A DNA stretch of 64,000 nt from JADGNF01 sp964582085 (GTDB lineage: Archaea > Thermoproteota > Bathyarchaeia > Bathyarchaeales > Bathycorpusculaceae): positions 186,001-250,000 of the forward strand of contig CAZOPV010000005.1 of NCBI GenBank assembly GCA_964582085.1, given 5' to 3'. The notes under the pieces were generated by a model that was given only the letters and a program-made list of their open reading frames with translations, made no database searches and had not been told where the DNA came from. Position 1 is the stretch's first letter. Each line of letters starts with the position of its first letter. Position numbers and translations under genes: made by a program. Below are positions 53,857-61,841 of this stretch, in pieces.

Positions 53857-54550
53857 CCTTCTCTACTGCCTCATCGATTTCTCTTTTCACAAACGTATCT
53901 TCCAATTTTGTCTCTCTGTGCGGAAACTCAACTCCGCCCAACTCGCCTAACTGGTGAAAGCCATACTCCAAAGCCTGTTTAGCCCTAACATTTGTTTTGG
54001 AGATTCGTTTCCAGTAGGACTCTTTGTACAATCTGTCCAAGTTGATTTTTTTGCGGTTCTCGTACAAGGTGGCGAATGCGTCCGCGAATGCCCAGTTCTG
54101 CAAGCACTCGATTACGTTTTCTTCGATATCCTCGACTAACAATTTCCCGACTTTCCGATACTTGATCCTAGAGGTGTCTTTTGAGTATTCGACCTCGACG
54201 TTCCAGCCTCTTTTCTTGGCGAATTCCTTCAACGCCTTGCCATAGGACTTGTCCTTGACTTTCAATACGTAAACGTCCCTGTGTATGAAGTCGTTGTTCC
54301 AGAAAGATGCAGCGGTCTGGGCGGAGAAGACTTTGAAGTTCTTGTCTTTTTCTAAGAAATCCCAGATGCCTTTGACTTCAGCAGGAACCCAGTACCATCC
54401 CCACTTGACCCGTTCAATTGAGCCTTCCTTGGCTAACTTGTTCAAGTATTCCTTGGCATTTGGCTCAATGCCTTTCACAGAGTTGACTCTAACCAAACTT
54501 CCCCTAAAGGGCCTCAATTTCTCATTAAACGCGGTCAAATATTCTGGCAT
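53840..54550 (-). CDS. AbiEi-type antitoxin
   Basis: A 236-residue protein starting MPEYLTAFNEKLRPFRGSLVRV. The N-terminal third is a winged helix (EYLNKLAKEGSIERVKWGWYWVP), and the C-terminal part is the AbiEi core (FKVFSAQTAASFWN). AbiEi proteins repress their own operon and counter the toxin without direct binding. The ATG follows AAAGGTGA; this SD lies inside the first of two 28-bp repeats (54555-54582) that may be its operator. Confidence 0.8.
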   Translation of the reverse strand: MPEYLTAFNEKLRPFRGSLVRVNSVKGIEPNAKEYLNKLAKEGSIERVKWGWYWVPAEVKGIWDFLEKDKNFKVFSAQTAASFWNNDFIHRDVYVLKVKDKSYGKALKEFAKKRGWNVEVEYSKDTSRIKYRKVGKLLVEDIEENVIECLQNWAFADAFATLYENRKKINLDRLYKESYWKRISKTNVRAKQALEYGFHQLGELGGVEFPHRETKLEDTFVKREIDEAVEKVVELG

Positions 54551-54554
54551 CTTT

Positions 54555-54625
54555 GTTCACCTTTTATTATTTTTTGGCAAACTACTTAAATCTATCCGTT
54601 CACCTTTTAGCAGATATTGGCAAAC
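54555..54625. repeat. Pair of 28-bp direct repeats between abiEi and cdc6
   Basis: Two 28-bp units (54555-54582 and 54598-54625) share GTTCACCTTTTA at the left and GGCAAAC at the right, with differing centres. They are 43 bp apart, about four helical turns. They lie in the divergent region between the antitoxin and the Orc1/Cdc6 gene. They may be origin iterons for the element's initiator or operator sites for AbiEi. The TAAAAGGTGAAC half also acts as the abiEi SD in the first copy. Confidence 0.55.
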
Positions 54626-54695
54626 ATATTTTACTCGATAAACGCCAATTCTATCGGAACGTTAACGACTTAAATTGTAAACCCCTAGAATTTTC

Positions 54696-55688
54696 ATGGA
54701 CGACGCCCCTATTCTCATCAATGAAGAGGCTCTGACTGAAGCTTTCGTTCCGACGCGGCTCTTGCATAGGGAAGGACAAGTGAGAGAACTAGAACGATGT
54801 CTTAGTCCAGCTTTGAAAAACCGCTCCATAGAGAACATTTTCCTGATTGGTACGTCTGGTACGGGTAAGACAACAGTCGTCAAGTGGATCCTTGAGAGCT
54901 ACTTTAAAGAGCTATCGGCATACGTTAACTGTTGGAAATATCGCACACCCCATGAAGTTCTGACCGAAATCTTGCTAAGCTTTCAGGTTCCGGTTCATGG
55001 GAGGGAATCAACAGGCGAACTGACAAAAGCCCTCGAAAAATCTGCCCAAAAAACGAAGAGGATAGTTTGTTTGGACGAGGTTGACAGGCTGAAGGACTTT
55101 GACCTCTTGTACGTTCTCGCAAGGAGCGGATGCGGATTGATCCTCATATCGACACGTTGCCACGTTTTGGCAACTCTGACGAACAGAATCAGAAGCAGTC
55201 TGGCGCTTACAGAAATAGAGTTTCTGTCCTACAAAGCTGAGGAGCTTTATGACATAATCCGTGACCGCGCCGAGTACGCTTTCAGGCCAGGAGTCCTGAA
55301 GAACGACCTGATGAGAATCGCTTCGGTTGCTGCACAAGGAGACGCGAGGAAGGCAATAGAAATCGTCAGGAAGGCCGCGAAGAAGGCTGAGATAAGATAT
55401 CTGAACGAGGTCACGATTAAGGAACTCAAGGAATCTATAGCCGAGTCCAACAAACTCAGGATGATTTACCCGATTGACAAGCTCAACGAGCACCAGAAGG
55501 CGATTTACGAGATTCTTGAAAAGAACAGAAGGATGCCTTCAGGCGCGCTTTATGGCGAATACCGTGCTCTGACTCGCGCGCCGGTGGTTGACAGGGCATA
55601 TCGTAACTACATGCAGAAAATGGTCAATCTAGGACTGATAAAAGCTGAAGGAAAGGGAAGATGGAAAAGCTACGAAATAGTATCTTAG
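54696..55688 (+). CDS. Orc1/Cdc6-family replication initiator ATPase
   Basis: A 330-residue protein. It starts at ATG 54696 and has the Orc1/Cdc6 entry RLLHREGQVRELERCL, Walker A GTSGTGKTT, Walker B IVCLDEVDRL, a sensor region LILISTR and the C-terminal winged helix (LNEHQKAIYEILEKNRRMPSGALYGEYRAL). Archaeal plasmids and integrated elements often carry such initiators. Direct repeats upstream could be its origin. Its closest relatives may be plasmid-borne rather than chromosomal; that needs a tree. Confidence 0.87.
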   Translation: MDDAPILINEEALTEAFVPTRLLHREGQVRELERCLSPALKNRSIENIFLIGTSGTGKTTVVKWILESYFKELSAYVNCWKYRTPHEVLTEILLSFQVPVHGRESTGELTKALEKSAQKTKRIVCLDEVDRLKDFDLLYVLARSGCGLILISTRCHVLATLTNRIRSSLALTEIEFLSYKAEELYDIIRDRAEYAFRPGVLKNDLMRIASVAAQGDARKAIEIVRKAAKKAEIRYLNEVTIKELKESIAESNKLRMIYPIDKLNEHQKAIYEILEKNRRMPSGALYGEYRALTRAPVVDRAYRNYMQKMVNLGLIKAEGKGRWKSYEIVS

Positions 55689-55694
55689 TACTAT

Positions 55695-57187
55695 TTACAT
55701 GTAAAATTTGAACTTGTTTTTAGGCGTTAAAGTTGTTGGCGCATTTCTTAGGAAAAATCCCACTCTTCTGGCAAAACTAATTGTAATCGGCGCTTTGATG
55801 CAGAATTTTGCGCTGTTCCAATTCAACTTTGTAAGGGCAAGTATTTCTCTGCATATTATATCGATGGATGTACTCCCGTGATGCTCTAATATCTCAAGGG
55901 GTGATGGAACTCTCGGACCGGGATAGACATTTAGGTATGGGATGTATCCAAAAGTGTACAAAAGAATGCTTTTGTCGGGTAGCCTAACCATGGTTCCCCT
56001 GATTGGCGATTGTTGTCCCCCAGCGCAATAATTTTATGTCTCTTGTGCCGAATGCAATCAAGTCAAGTTTCTCTACCTCTTTAGCTCCCTCCTCAAATCC
56101 AGCTTTCTCTTCATCTGTGAATCTTGAGGTTTTATGGACGACAATTCGGCGTGGCAATTGGCCGTCCTTGTTGGTTTTATAGACCTCAATCGCTTTCTCT
56201 ATAAGTCTCTTCGCTTCATCTTTCGAAACATGCGGAGCATTGTACTCATCAACCAGCGCCTTTTTGCCCTTGAAAACGTATCCCTCCGAATCAAGGGAAA
56301 AGAACTGCGCCAATGCAGTCTTGACTACAGACGAATCTCCTCTGTCTCGGAAAAAGGAAATTCCTATGTAGCAGGTATCCTCAAGAATGCCTCGTGTCCT
56401 CCATGGTAGATGATTTGACTTGTAAAATGCTGCCACAACTAGGTTCCAAAAAGTCGTAGCATCATCCTCTCTCTTCGGATTATCAGGGTTGTAGGGTTCC
56501 GTCGTTGATGGTCTCAGGATTTGAACCGGGATATCATAGTCCATACAAATTGCTTTCACCAAGCTTCGAAGGTCAACCGGTCTGAAGGTCGGGGCGGAAG
56601 GCGGTATCCCCCAGGTATCTATCGAGGGTTTGGTTTTTTGCCCTTATTTTTTCGATAAGCTTCTCAAGTGAGGTCTTTCGAGGTAAGGTTCTTTGTCCTA
56701 TTGCGCCTCTAATGCAGTATTCATCAACAATTTCGGGATAGGCCAAAACAAGGAAATGAGGTGTAGGCTCAATGTCCATTATAGCTTTGACCTTCTCGCA
56801 TACTACGTTGGCGACCAGTTGAACACGGTCTGAAAATGTCGTGGTATTTTCTATCTTTTGCTTGAGCGATTCGCTGTCTATCTCGGCCGTGCGTTTTATG
56901 TTAAACTTGATTCTCAGTTTACTCATGCCTGGAAAATCTACGTGTAGAAAACTCTTGTCCTTTCCGTATGTGGTAACGTTCAGTCTTTCAAACATGTTCT
57001 TTGTTTTTTCTAATGATTCGCTGTCTCCAATCAGCCCGATATTGACCTCATATACCGTAGAACTGTCACCCAAGGGGCCCAAAAGCGTTAGTCCCATTTT
57101 CGGTTCAGGAACAGCAACATTTTTCCCGACCTCTATCAGAGGCTCTTCTATATACTTGATGGTTGGCTGAAATCTGCTTAGCTTCAT
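55695..57187 (-). CDS. Short prokaryotic Argonaute (MID-PIWI) with two apparent frameshifts
   Basis: Guide-binding protein of the short pAgo group, read from three ORFs that join after removing one base at each of two places. Piece 1 (57187-56573) is the MID side: EPLIEVGKNVAVPEPKMGLTLLGP. Piece 2 (56562-55984) is early PIWI: DTCYIGISFF and PRRIVVHKTSRFTDEEKAGFEEG. Piece 3 (55991-55695) is the PIWI end: SILLYTFGYIPYLNVYPGPRVP, EHHGSTSIDIICREILALTKLNWNS. The joined protein is about 496 residues. Catalytic D is replaced (GIS instead of GID), as in short pAgos, so no slicing is expected. Shift 1 lies at 56606-56640 (C5 at 56608-56612 or T6 at 56634-56639); shift 2 fits C5 at 56017-56021. It follows the AlbA_2-APAZ gene by one base. 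Degeneration or assembly error are both possible. Confidence 0.85.
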
Positions 57188-57188
57188 G

Positions 57189-58685
57189 TTAATCCTCCAG
57201 AGAAGTTTCTGTCAGTGGGTTGCCTTCCTCATCTTCCGAATAGGTCGTTATGTCATAGTCGAACGGTTCAGATTTCAGAGAGTCTAAGAAATCCTGACTT
57301 GTATGCTGGTCATCTAGTATGCCAAAATTGACCCTGGAGTTTATTGGAAGGATGGACACTGTTATTCGCCCTGAGCCGAAACCGAGATGAATTTCCTGTC
57401 TGTTGTGCGCTAGAATATGGAGCCACAACTTCATGTCATAAAGGTAATTGTTGTTATGATAACGGAAGTTCTTCTTTGTGCTTATTCGCAGGTTTCTGTT
57501 TTGATCCAATGGTCTATCTCCATCAGTTGTGAGAACGCGAATAGGTTCAATGATAAGATATATTCCATCACCCAAAATCATGAACCTTAGTCTTCCTGCA
57601 AAGTGTTCGCAGTATAAGAGGCGCCCATCTGTTTTGCTTAACCTCTGATACACGAGCTGGCGGGTGCTGGTAGACTTGTACGGTTTCCACGTTATCTCAG
57701 GTATCGCACCGCCAAAGTACTTGACATAGAAGCGGTCGTGTTTCTGGTCGTAATGGAATCCTCTCCTCCGAATCAGTTCCTTGAGGTTGAAGTTTAGCAA
57801 CTTGACAAGTTTTTGGTGCATTTTGTCATCATCCAACCAAGACTTTGTAGGAATGGATTCTGGTCTCGAAGATATGCACATGCTTAAGGGGTTAATCTCA
57901 TCAAATTCAGAAAAAGAGTATACTTTCTTGTCTTCAAGAAAGAATGGCGGGATTTGAATTTGTTGTTCCTTTGATATAGGTTCACTGTTAATCTTCCAAT
58001 AGATTTCCCCAGCTTCACGATAGTTTGTTTCCGCAGCATAAATGGTGTCTGGGATTTCAGTAATTGGAAACAAATTAAACCAAAGAGTTTCTTCGACTAT
58101 ATCAGGTTCAGCCTTCTTGTTTAAGGCTGACAGAACTTCCAAGGGCACGCATGTGCTGCCGGTAAATGCCGCAGTCCTTTTTTCCAACGACCAAAATAAC
58201 TGACGAAACTCATCCCCAGGAACCTGAATCGTGCTAGTATCCTTTCGGGTATAAACTACGCCCTGTCTAAACGCGCATTTCTTGGCGCCGCTTGGTAAGG
58301 TGTATACGCCGTCAATCTTTGGAATGACCAGATTACCGATAGAACCGTGAATTTGGAGAATCGGGAACTTTTTTTGTTTTCCCTTAACCTTGGTAACATA
58401 CTCGAGATACAGCATACTAAGTTTTCCAGTAGCCCACTTTGAAATTCTGTCCACCCACTCTTGGGCATCTTTGTGAAAGGTTACATCTACGCCTACCGGT
58501 TTGAAAGTTCCATCTTCTACTCCTATTACTATGTGTCCCCCGCCGTAATTCGACATGCCGAAGACATCTTTGGCTAGCTCCATCCAGGCTTTTTCGGAAT
58601 TATCAAATTCTACCTTGTAGTCTATGTCGGGCGATTCAAATCCCTGATGGATTAGCTCTTCAGCTAACTCATTGTTGAGCTCCAT
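57189..58685 (-). CDS. Schlafen/AlbA_2-domain protein with APAZ-like C-terminus
   Basis: A 498-residue protein. Residues about 20-60 are the AlbA_2 (Schlafen-type) core: DYKVEFDNSEKAW and SNYGGGHIVIGVED. The C-terminal half resembles APAZ, the Argonaute-associated domain, with RFYVKYFGGAIPEITW, TSTRQLVYQRLSK, YCEHFAGRLRFMILGDGIYLIIEP and VLTTDGDRPLDQN. This pairing suggests an effector that binds the short Argonaute next to it through APAZ and acts through the AlbA_2 domain. GGAGG just before the Argonaute ATG lies in its last codons. The AlbA_2 call is firm; the APAZ call rests on layout and a moderate motif match. Confidence 0.75.
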   Translation of the reverse strand: MELNNELAEELIHQGFESPDIDYKVEFDNSEKAWMELAKDVFGMSNYGGGHIVIGVEDGTFKPVGVDVTFHKDAQEWVDRISKWATGKLSMLYLEYVTKVKGKQKKFPILQIHGSIGNLVIPKIDGVYTLPSGAKKCAFRQGVVYTRKDTSTIQVPGDEFRQLFWSLEKRTAAFTGSTCVPLEVLSALNKKAEPDIVEETLWFNLFPITEIPDTIYAAETNYREAGEIYWKINSEPISKEQQIQIPPFFLEDKKVYSFSEFDEINPLSMCISSRPESIPTKSWLDDDKMHQKLVKLLNFNLKELIRRRGFHYDQKHDRFYVKYFGGAIPEITWKPYKSTSTRQLVYQRLSKTDGRLLYCEHFAGRLRFMILGDGIYLIIEPIRVLTTDGDRPLDQNRNLRISTKKNFRYHNNNYLYDMKLWLHILAHNRQEIHLGFGSGRITVSILPINSRVNFGILDDQHTSQDFLDSLKSEPFDYDITTYSEDEEGNPLTETSLED

Positions 58686-58961
58686 GTTTATTCCTCATGG
58701 ATTTCTTCCAAAACGGAAGATTCACTATCTAATATGTTCCTTAAATTGATAAATCTTGGCAGTTAAAGCGTTTTAACACGTAAATGTCAATTGTGTTTTC
58801 CAAGTTTAGACGAAAGTTTGGAACTACTCCCCGCTACCATCTTAAAATCTAAAAATAGATGGGTTTTTTTCTTTTGTAGAAACTGTTTTTTTGGAGTCAG
58901 TTGCTTGAAGGGGAAAGATAAAAAAATGTTGGATAGAGACGGGATCGGAGTTGTTGTAGCA
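58686..58961. other. Right end of the element and flank
   Basis: About 275 bases between the AlbA_2-APAZ gene and rpl24e. It holds the promoter side of the effector gene on the minus strand, the right repeat copy (58824-58842) and a T-rich stretch (gggtttttttcttttg) near 58862. No gene is supported. Confidence 0.4.
58824..58842 (+). repeat. Right attachment repeat (attR)
   Basis: Exact 19-bp copy of the tRNA 3' end (CTACTCCCCGCTACCATCT), with no further match to the tRNA on its left side. It is the expected far-end copy after insertion. Confidence 0.8.
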
Positions 58962-59159
58962 TTAGGCCTTACCTTTTTCTTCTTTTCCAAAGTATTTGGT
59001 CCATTTGAGTTTGCGTGCGTCTCGACCAAATTGCAGGGAGCTTTTCTTGCATCTGCTTGCACAGAACCAGAGGATGGCGCCGTCGTTTTTTACGTACATC
59101 GTACCAGTGCCAGCTGGGAATTCGTTACCGCAGAAAGAGCATTTTCGATTTTTTGGCAT
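58962..59159 (-). CDS. rpl24e: Ribosomal protein L24e
   Basis: A 65-residue large-subunit protein with the L24e zinc motif: CSFCGNEFPAGTGTMYV and FCASRCKKSS. The tail DARKLKWTKYFGKEEK is typical. The ATG follows gagg by 8 bases. It ends the L7Ae-S28e-L24e cluster common to archaea. Confidence 0.96.
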   Translation of the reverse strand: MPKNRKCSFCGNEFPAGTGTMYVKNDGAILWFCASRCKKSSLQFGRDARKLKWTKYFGKEEKGKA

Positions 59160-59189
59160 TTGATTATTCCTCGCTTGTTTGAGTGGCTT

Positions 59190-59420
59190 TTACCGGTTGA
59201 TTTTCTTTGCTTCTCTTTCGGTTTCCCTGAGCATAAGGATATCTTGTACACGTACCGGGCCTTTGACGTTGCGCGTGATAATACGGCCTTTGTCTCTGCC
59301 TTCGAGTATGCGTACTCTGGCTTGGGTGATTTCGCCCGTTACGCCTGTGCGTCCTATAATTTGGATAACTTCTGCAGGCGTCAGTTCTTCCGATGAGGAT
59401 GCTTTTTCTTCCTTGCTCAT
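59190..59420 (-). CDS. rps28e: Ribosomal protein S28e
   Basis: A 76-residue small-subunit protein of the S28e family: PAEVIQIIGRTGVTGEITQARVRILEGRDKGRIITRNVKGPVRVQDILMLRETEREA (given in parts), an OB fold. Its ATG shares one base with the L7Ae stop (TAATG), so the genes are coupled. Confidence 0.96.
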   Translation of the reverse strand: MSKEEKASSSEELTPAEVIQIIGRTGVTGEITQARVRILEGRDKGRIITRNVKGPVRVQDILMLRETEREAKKINR

Positions 59421-59800
59421 TACTCTGAGCCTCTTTTGACCTGCTCAAGTCGAGTTATGATTTCTTTTATGAGTCCAACAGCGTCGCCTTCTTTGAGTAT
59501 ACAGGCTGATGCGCAGGGAACTTCGATACCTATGGATTTGCCGAGTTGCTCTTTGCTGGGGACAAACACGGATGGAATTTTTCTTTCTTCACAAAGGAGT
59601 GGCAGGTGTGCAATGACTTCTGGTGGGTCAACATCTTCAGCTATCACCACAAGTTTCGCTATGCCACGCTCAACAGCTTTGGTTGCTTCGTTTGTACCTT
59701 TCTTAACTACGCCTGACTTTGAAGCTATGGATAGGGCTTCATAGGCTGCATCTACAACTTCTTTTGGTGCTTCATATTTTACATAGAATGGTTTTGACAT
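59420..59800 (-). CDS. rpl7ae: Ribosomal protein L7Ae
   Basis: A 126-residue kink-turn RNA-binding protein of the ribosome, C/D and H/ACA sRNPs and RNase P. Blocks: VKKGTNEATKAVERGIAKLVVIAEDVDP, PLLCEERKIPSVFVPSKEQLG. The start is ATG 59800 (MSKPFYVKYEAP); the ORF runs 14 codons further upstream but that tail is not family-like. Its target partners in this window include Gar1, which is divergent from it. Confidence 0.96.
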   Translation of the reverse strand: MSKPFYVKYEAPKEVVDAAYEALSIASKSGVVKKGTNEATKAVERGIAKLVVIAEDVDPPEVIAHLPLLCEERKIPSVFVPSKEQLGKSIGIEVPCASACILKEGDAVGLIKEIITRLEQVKRGSE

Positions 59801-59906
59801 ATTTCTTCGCCTCACCCTTTTAAGGCACAGTTTTATCTTCACTTCTTATTTAAGAAGGTTTCTGCTGAAAAATTGTGTATGCAGAGTCAGGTATCGGATT
59901 TTGCAG

Positions 59907-59915
59907 AAAACTTTA
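59907..59915 (+). promoter_or_regulatory. TATA box of the gar1-tfb operon
   Basis: ctttataag lies about 50 bases before the chosen gar1 start, and would start transcription near 59938. This favours a gar1 start at 59959 or 59962 over the upstream ATG. Confidence 0.45.
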
Positions 59916-59958
59916 TAAGTTGTATTACGTTGACGTTGATGTTTTCGAGAGGGGGACG

Positions 59959-60195
59959 TTGTTGCAAAAATTGGGCAAAGTGCTCAGCGTTACGCCGTCG
60001 CAGAATCTTATTGTGAAGCTCAACAACGCTCCGAAAATTGGTGCTTCAGTTATTGATGAAAACTTGAGCCCTGTGGGAAGAATCTTTGATTTAATTGGAC
60101 CTGTTTCTTCTCCATACGCGGTGGTAAAGGCCTCAGTTAAGAACCCAGAAAAATTCGCCAATAAGCAGTTGTATGTTTCTCCCTTGAGAAAGTAA
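59959..60195 (+). CDS. gar1: H/ACA RNP protein Gar1
   Basis: Component of the H/ACA guide RNP that pseudouridylates RNA. The core reads LGKVLSVTPSQNLIVKLNNAPKIGASVIDENLSPVGRIFDLIGPVSSPYAVVK (in parts), a six-stranded barrel. I start at TTG 59959 behind gaggggg; the ORF is open to ATG 59875, but that extra tail lies upstream of the TATA box. The length of about 78 residues is normal for archaeal Gar1. It is followed by tfb, a common archaeal pairing. Confidence 0.9.
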   Translation: MLQKLGKVLSVTPSQNLIVKLNNAPKIGASVIDENLSPVGRIFDLIGPVSSPYAVVKASVKNPEKFANKQLYVSPLRK

Positions 60196-60209
60196 CGGAG
60201 CTAAAAGTA

Positions 60210-61181
60210 ATGAGCGGAAAAAACGAGTTACGTGAAAATGTAGAATCTTCGATAGCGCAAAAAGTTGAGTCAAGCAGGGTTCAAGCTTGCCCTGAATGTG
60301 GTAGCACAAGGCTGATGCGCGATTATGAATGCGCTGAGATTGTTTGTATGGATTGCGGTATGGTTGTAGCTGCAAAAATTGCTGATCGAGGACCAGAATG
60401 GCGTGCTTTTGACGATGATCAAAGGTCCAAACGGACAAGGGTGGGTGCGCCTTTAACATACACTATTCACGATAAGGGCTTATCCACCACAATTGATTGG
60501 CACGACAAAGATGTTTACGGCAAGAGTCTCTCGCCTGGACAGAAAGCGCAGGTTTATCGTTTGAGGAAGTGGCAGCGCCGTATCAGAGTTTCTGACGCCA
60601 CCGAACGGAACTTGGCTTTTGCTTTGTCTGAAATTACAAAGATTTCTAACAATTTGAATCTTCCAAAGAATATTCTTGAAACTGCGTCGGTCATCTACCG
60701 TAAAGCTGTGAAAGAGAGGCTTATCAGAGGCAGGTCGATTCAAGGTGTAACATCCGCGGCGCTTTACTTGGCATGTAGACAATGCGGCTTACCTCGAACT
60801 CTAGACGAGATATCTCAGGTTTCAACGGTTAGCAAGAAGGAAGTAGGTCGTAGCTACCGCTTCTTAATTAAAGAACTCAACTATTCTATTCCCCCGCTTA
60901 AACCTAGCCAGTACATCACCAAGTTTTCCAATCAGTTAACAATGCAAGGTAAAGTTGAAGAAATTGCTCATAAAATTTTGACTTCAGCTAAAGATCTCAA
61001 GTTGACGTCAGGGCGTGGCCCAACAGGGATTGCAGCCGCTGCAAGTTACATCGCGTCAGTTTTGACTGGTGAACGGAAGACCCAGCGGGAGATAGCTGAA
61101 ATCGCGCAGGTAACTGAGGTAACAATCAGAAACAGGTATAAGGAACTTGTTGATCGGTTAATGTTCCAACTCAGCATCTGA
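60210..61181 (+). CDS. tfb: Transcription initiation factor TFB
   Basis: A 323-residue TFIIB homologue that bridges TBP-bound promoter DNA and RNA polymerase. N-terminal zinc ribbon CPECGSTRLMRDYECAEIVCMDCG, then the B-reader/linker, and two cyclin repeats (LNLPKNILETASVIYRKAV; KLTSGRGPTGIAAAASYIA). The C-terminal helix-turn-helix reads TQREIAEIAQVTEVTIRNRYKEL, which contacts the BRE. ATG 60210 follows ggag. Co-directional with gar1. Confidence 0.97.
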   Translation: MSGKNELRENVESSIAQKVESSRVQACPECGSTRLMRDYECAEIVCMDCGMVVAAKIADRGPEWRAFDDDQRSKRTRVGAPLTYTIHDKGLSTTIDWHDKDVYGKSLSPGQKAQVYRLRKWQRRIRVSDATERNLAFALSEITKISNNLNLPKNILETASVIYRKAVKERLIRGRSIQGVTSAALYLACRQCGLPRTLDEISQVSTVSKKEVGRSYRFLIKELNYSIPPLKPSQYITKFSNQLTMQGKVEEIAHKILTSAKDLKLTSGRGPTGIAAAASYIASVLTGERKTQREIAEIAQVTEVTIRNRYKELVDRLMFQLSI

Positions 61182-61268
61182 AGCAATATATGTTTTTGCT
61201 CATTTTTAGAAGACTTGGGGTTTAATGGTGTATCCCATCAGAGGTTTATTGTAGAGCAAAATTAATAG

Positions 61269-61763
61269 TTGAAATTAACTGAGGTATCCTCTAATTTAAA
61301 GCAGAAACAGGGATTCAGAGTGATTACCTGCCCAAAATGTGGTGCAACCGCCGTTAACTTCGTTAAGTTGTGGCCCTCGGCTCTCACAGAGACAAAAGAC
61401 ACTGAAGGAAAAACTCAACCGTTAACAGGAGTTTTTGAGTGCCGCGAATGCAAAACCAAGTTTCGTGCAAAAGTGCACTCAAAAAAGAAAGAAAAGCAAC
61501 AGATAGTAAACGTTAAAAACAGTGTTGAAAAAATTAGAGATTTAAGAGATGATCTAATGCAGACGTTAAGAATTTTGAGAGAAAAAATTCAGATGCTAGA
61601 ATCCGAAAAGAGAAACCTTCTAGAAGAAGTTGAGACCCTGCGAAAAACAGCAGAGGCACGGGTCACCATTCTTGAAGGGGAAGTGAACCAGATGCGACAG
61701 GAAGTGAAAGCACTAAAAGAGCTTCTCAGCAGCAATAATACTGCTCCAGCTCAGAAAAGTTGA
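61269..61763 (+). CDS. Zinc-ribbon and coiled-coil protein
   Basis: A 164-residue protein. An N-terminal zinc ribbon (VITCPKCGATAVNFVKLW, CRECKTKFRAKV) is followed by a long coiled coil from about residue 85 to 155 (EKIRDLRDDLMQTLRILREKIQMLESE...). The zinc part resembles the TFS/TFB type of nucleic-acid-binding ribbon, suggesting chromatin or transcription work. The family is unknown to me. The start is TTG 61269. Confidence 0.65.
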   Translation: MKLTEVSSNLKQKQGFRVITCPKCGATAVNFVKLWPSALTETKDTEGKTQPLTGVFECRECKTKFRAKVHSKKKEKQQIVNVKNSVEKIRDLRDDLMQTLRILREKIQMLESEKRNLLEEVETLRKTAEARVTILEGEVNQMRQEVKALKELLSSNNTAPAQKS

Positions 61764-61841
61764 GCCACTATGTTAAATGTAGGTTAGAAATATGCATTTT
61801 TAGAGATATTCTTTTAAACTGCTGCTCAGTAAAAGTTGACT

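Larger units (their letters stand above)
52690..58842. mobile_element. Integrated element in the initiator tRNA gene
   Basis: The 19-bp sequence CTACTCCCCGCTACCATCT forms the end of the tRNA gene and flank (52690-52708) and recurs exactly at 58824-58842. The 6.1 kb between them hold accessory genes only: AbiEi/AbiEii, Orc1/Cdc6, short Argonaute and an AlbA_2-APAZ protein. The flanks are housekeeping genes. The layout is that of an element inserted by site-specific recombination at a tRNA 3' end, keeping the tRNA intact. There is no integrase gene, so the element is either non-autonomous or has lost it. Confidence 0.8.

Noticed and set aside
55008..55493. 161-residue ORF antisense to cdc6
   Set aside because: It lies wholly opposite the Orc1/Cdc6 gene and has no family features.
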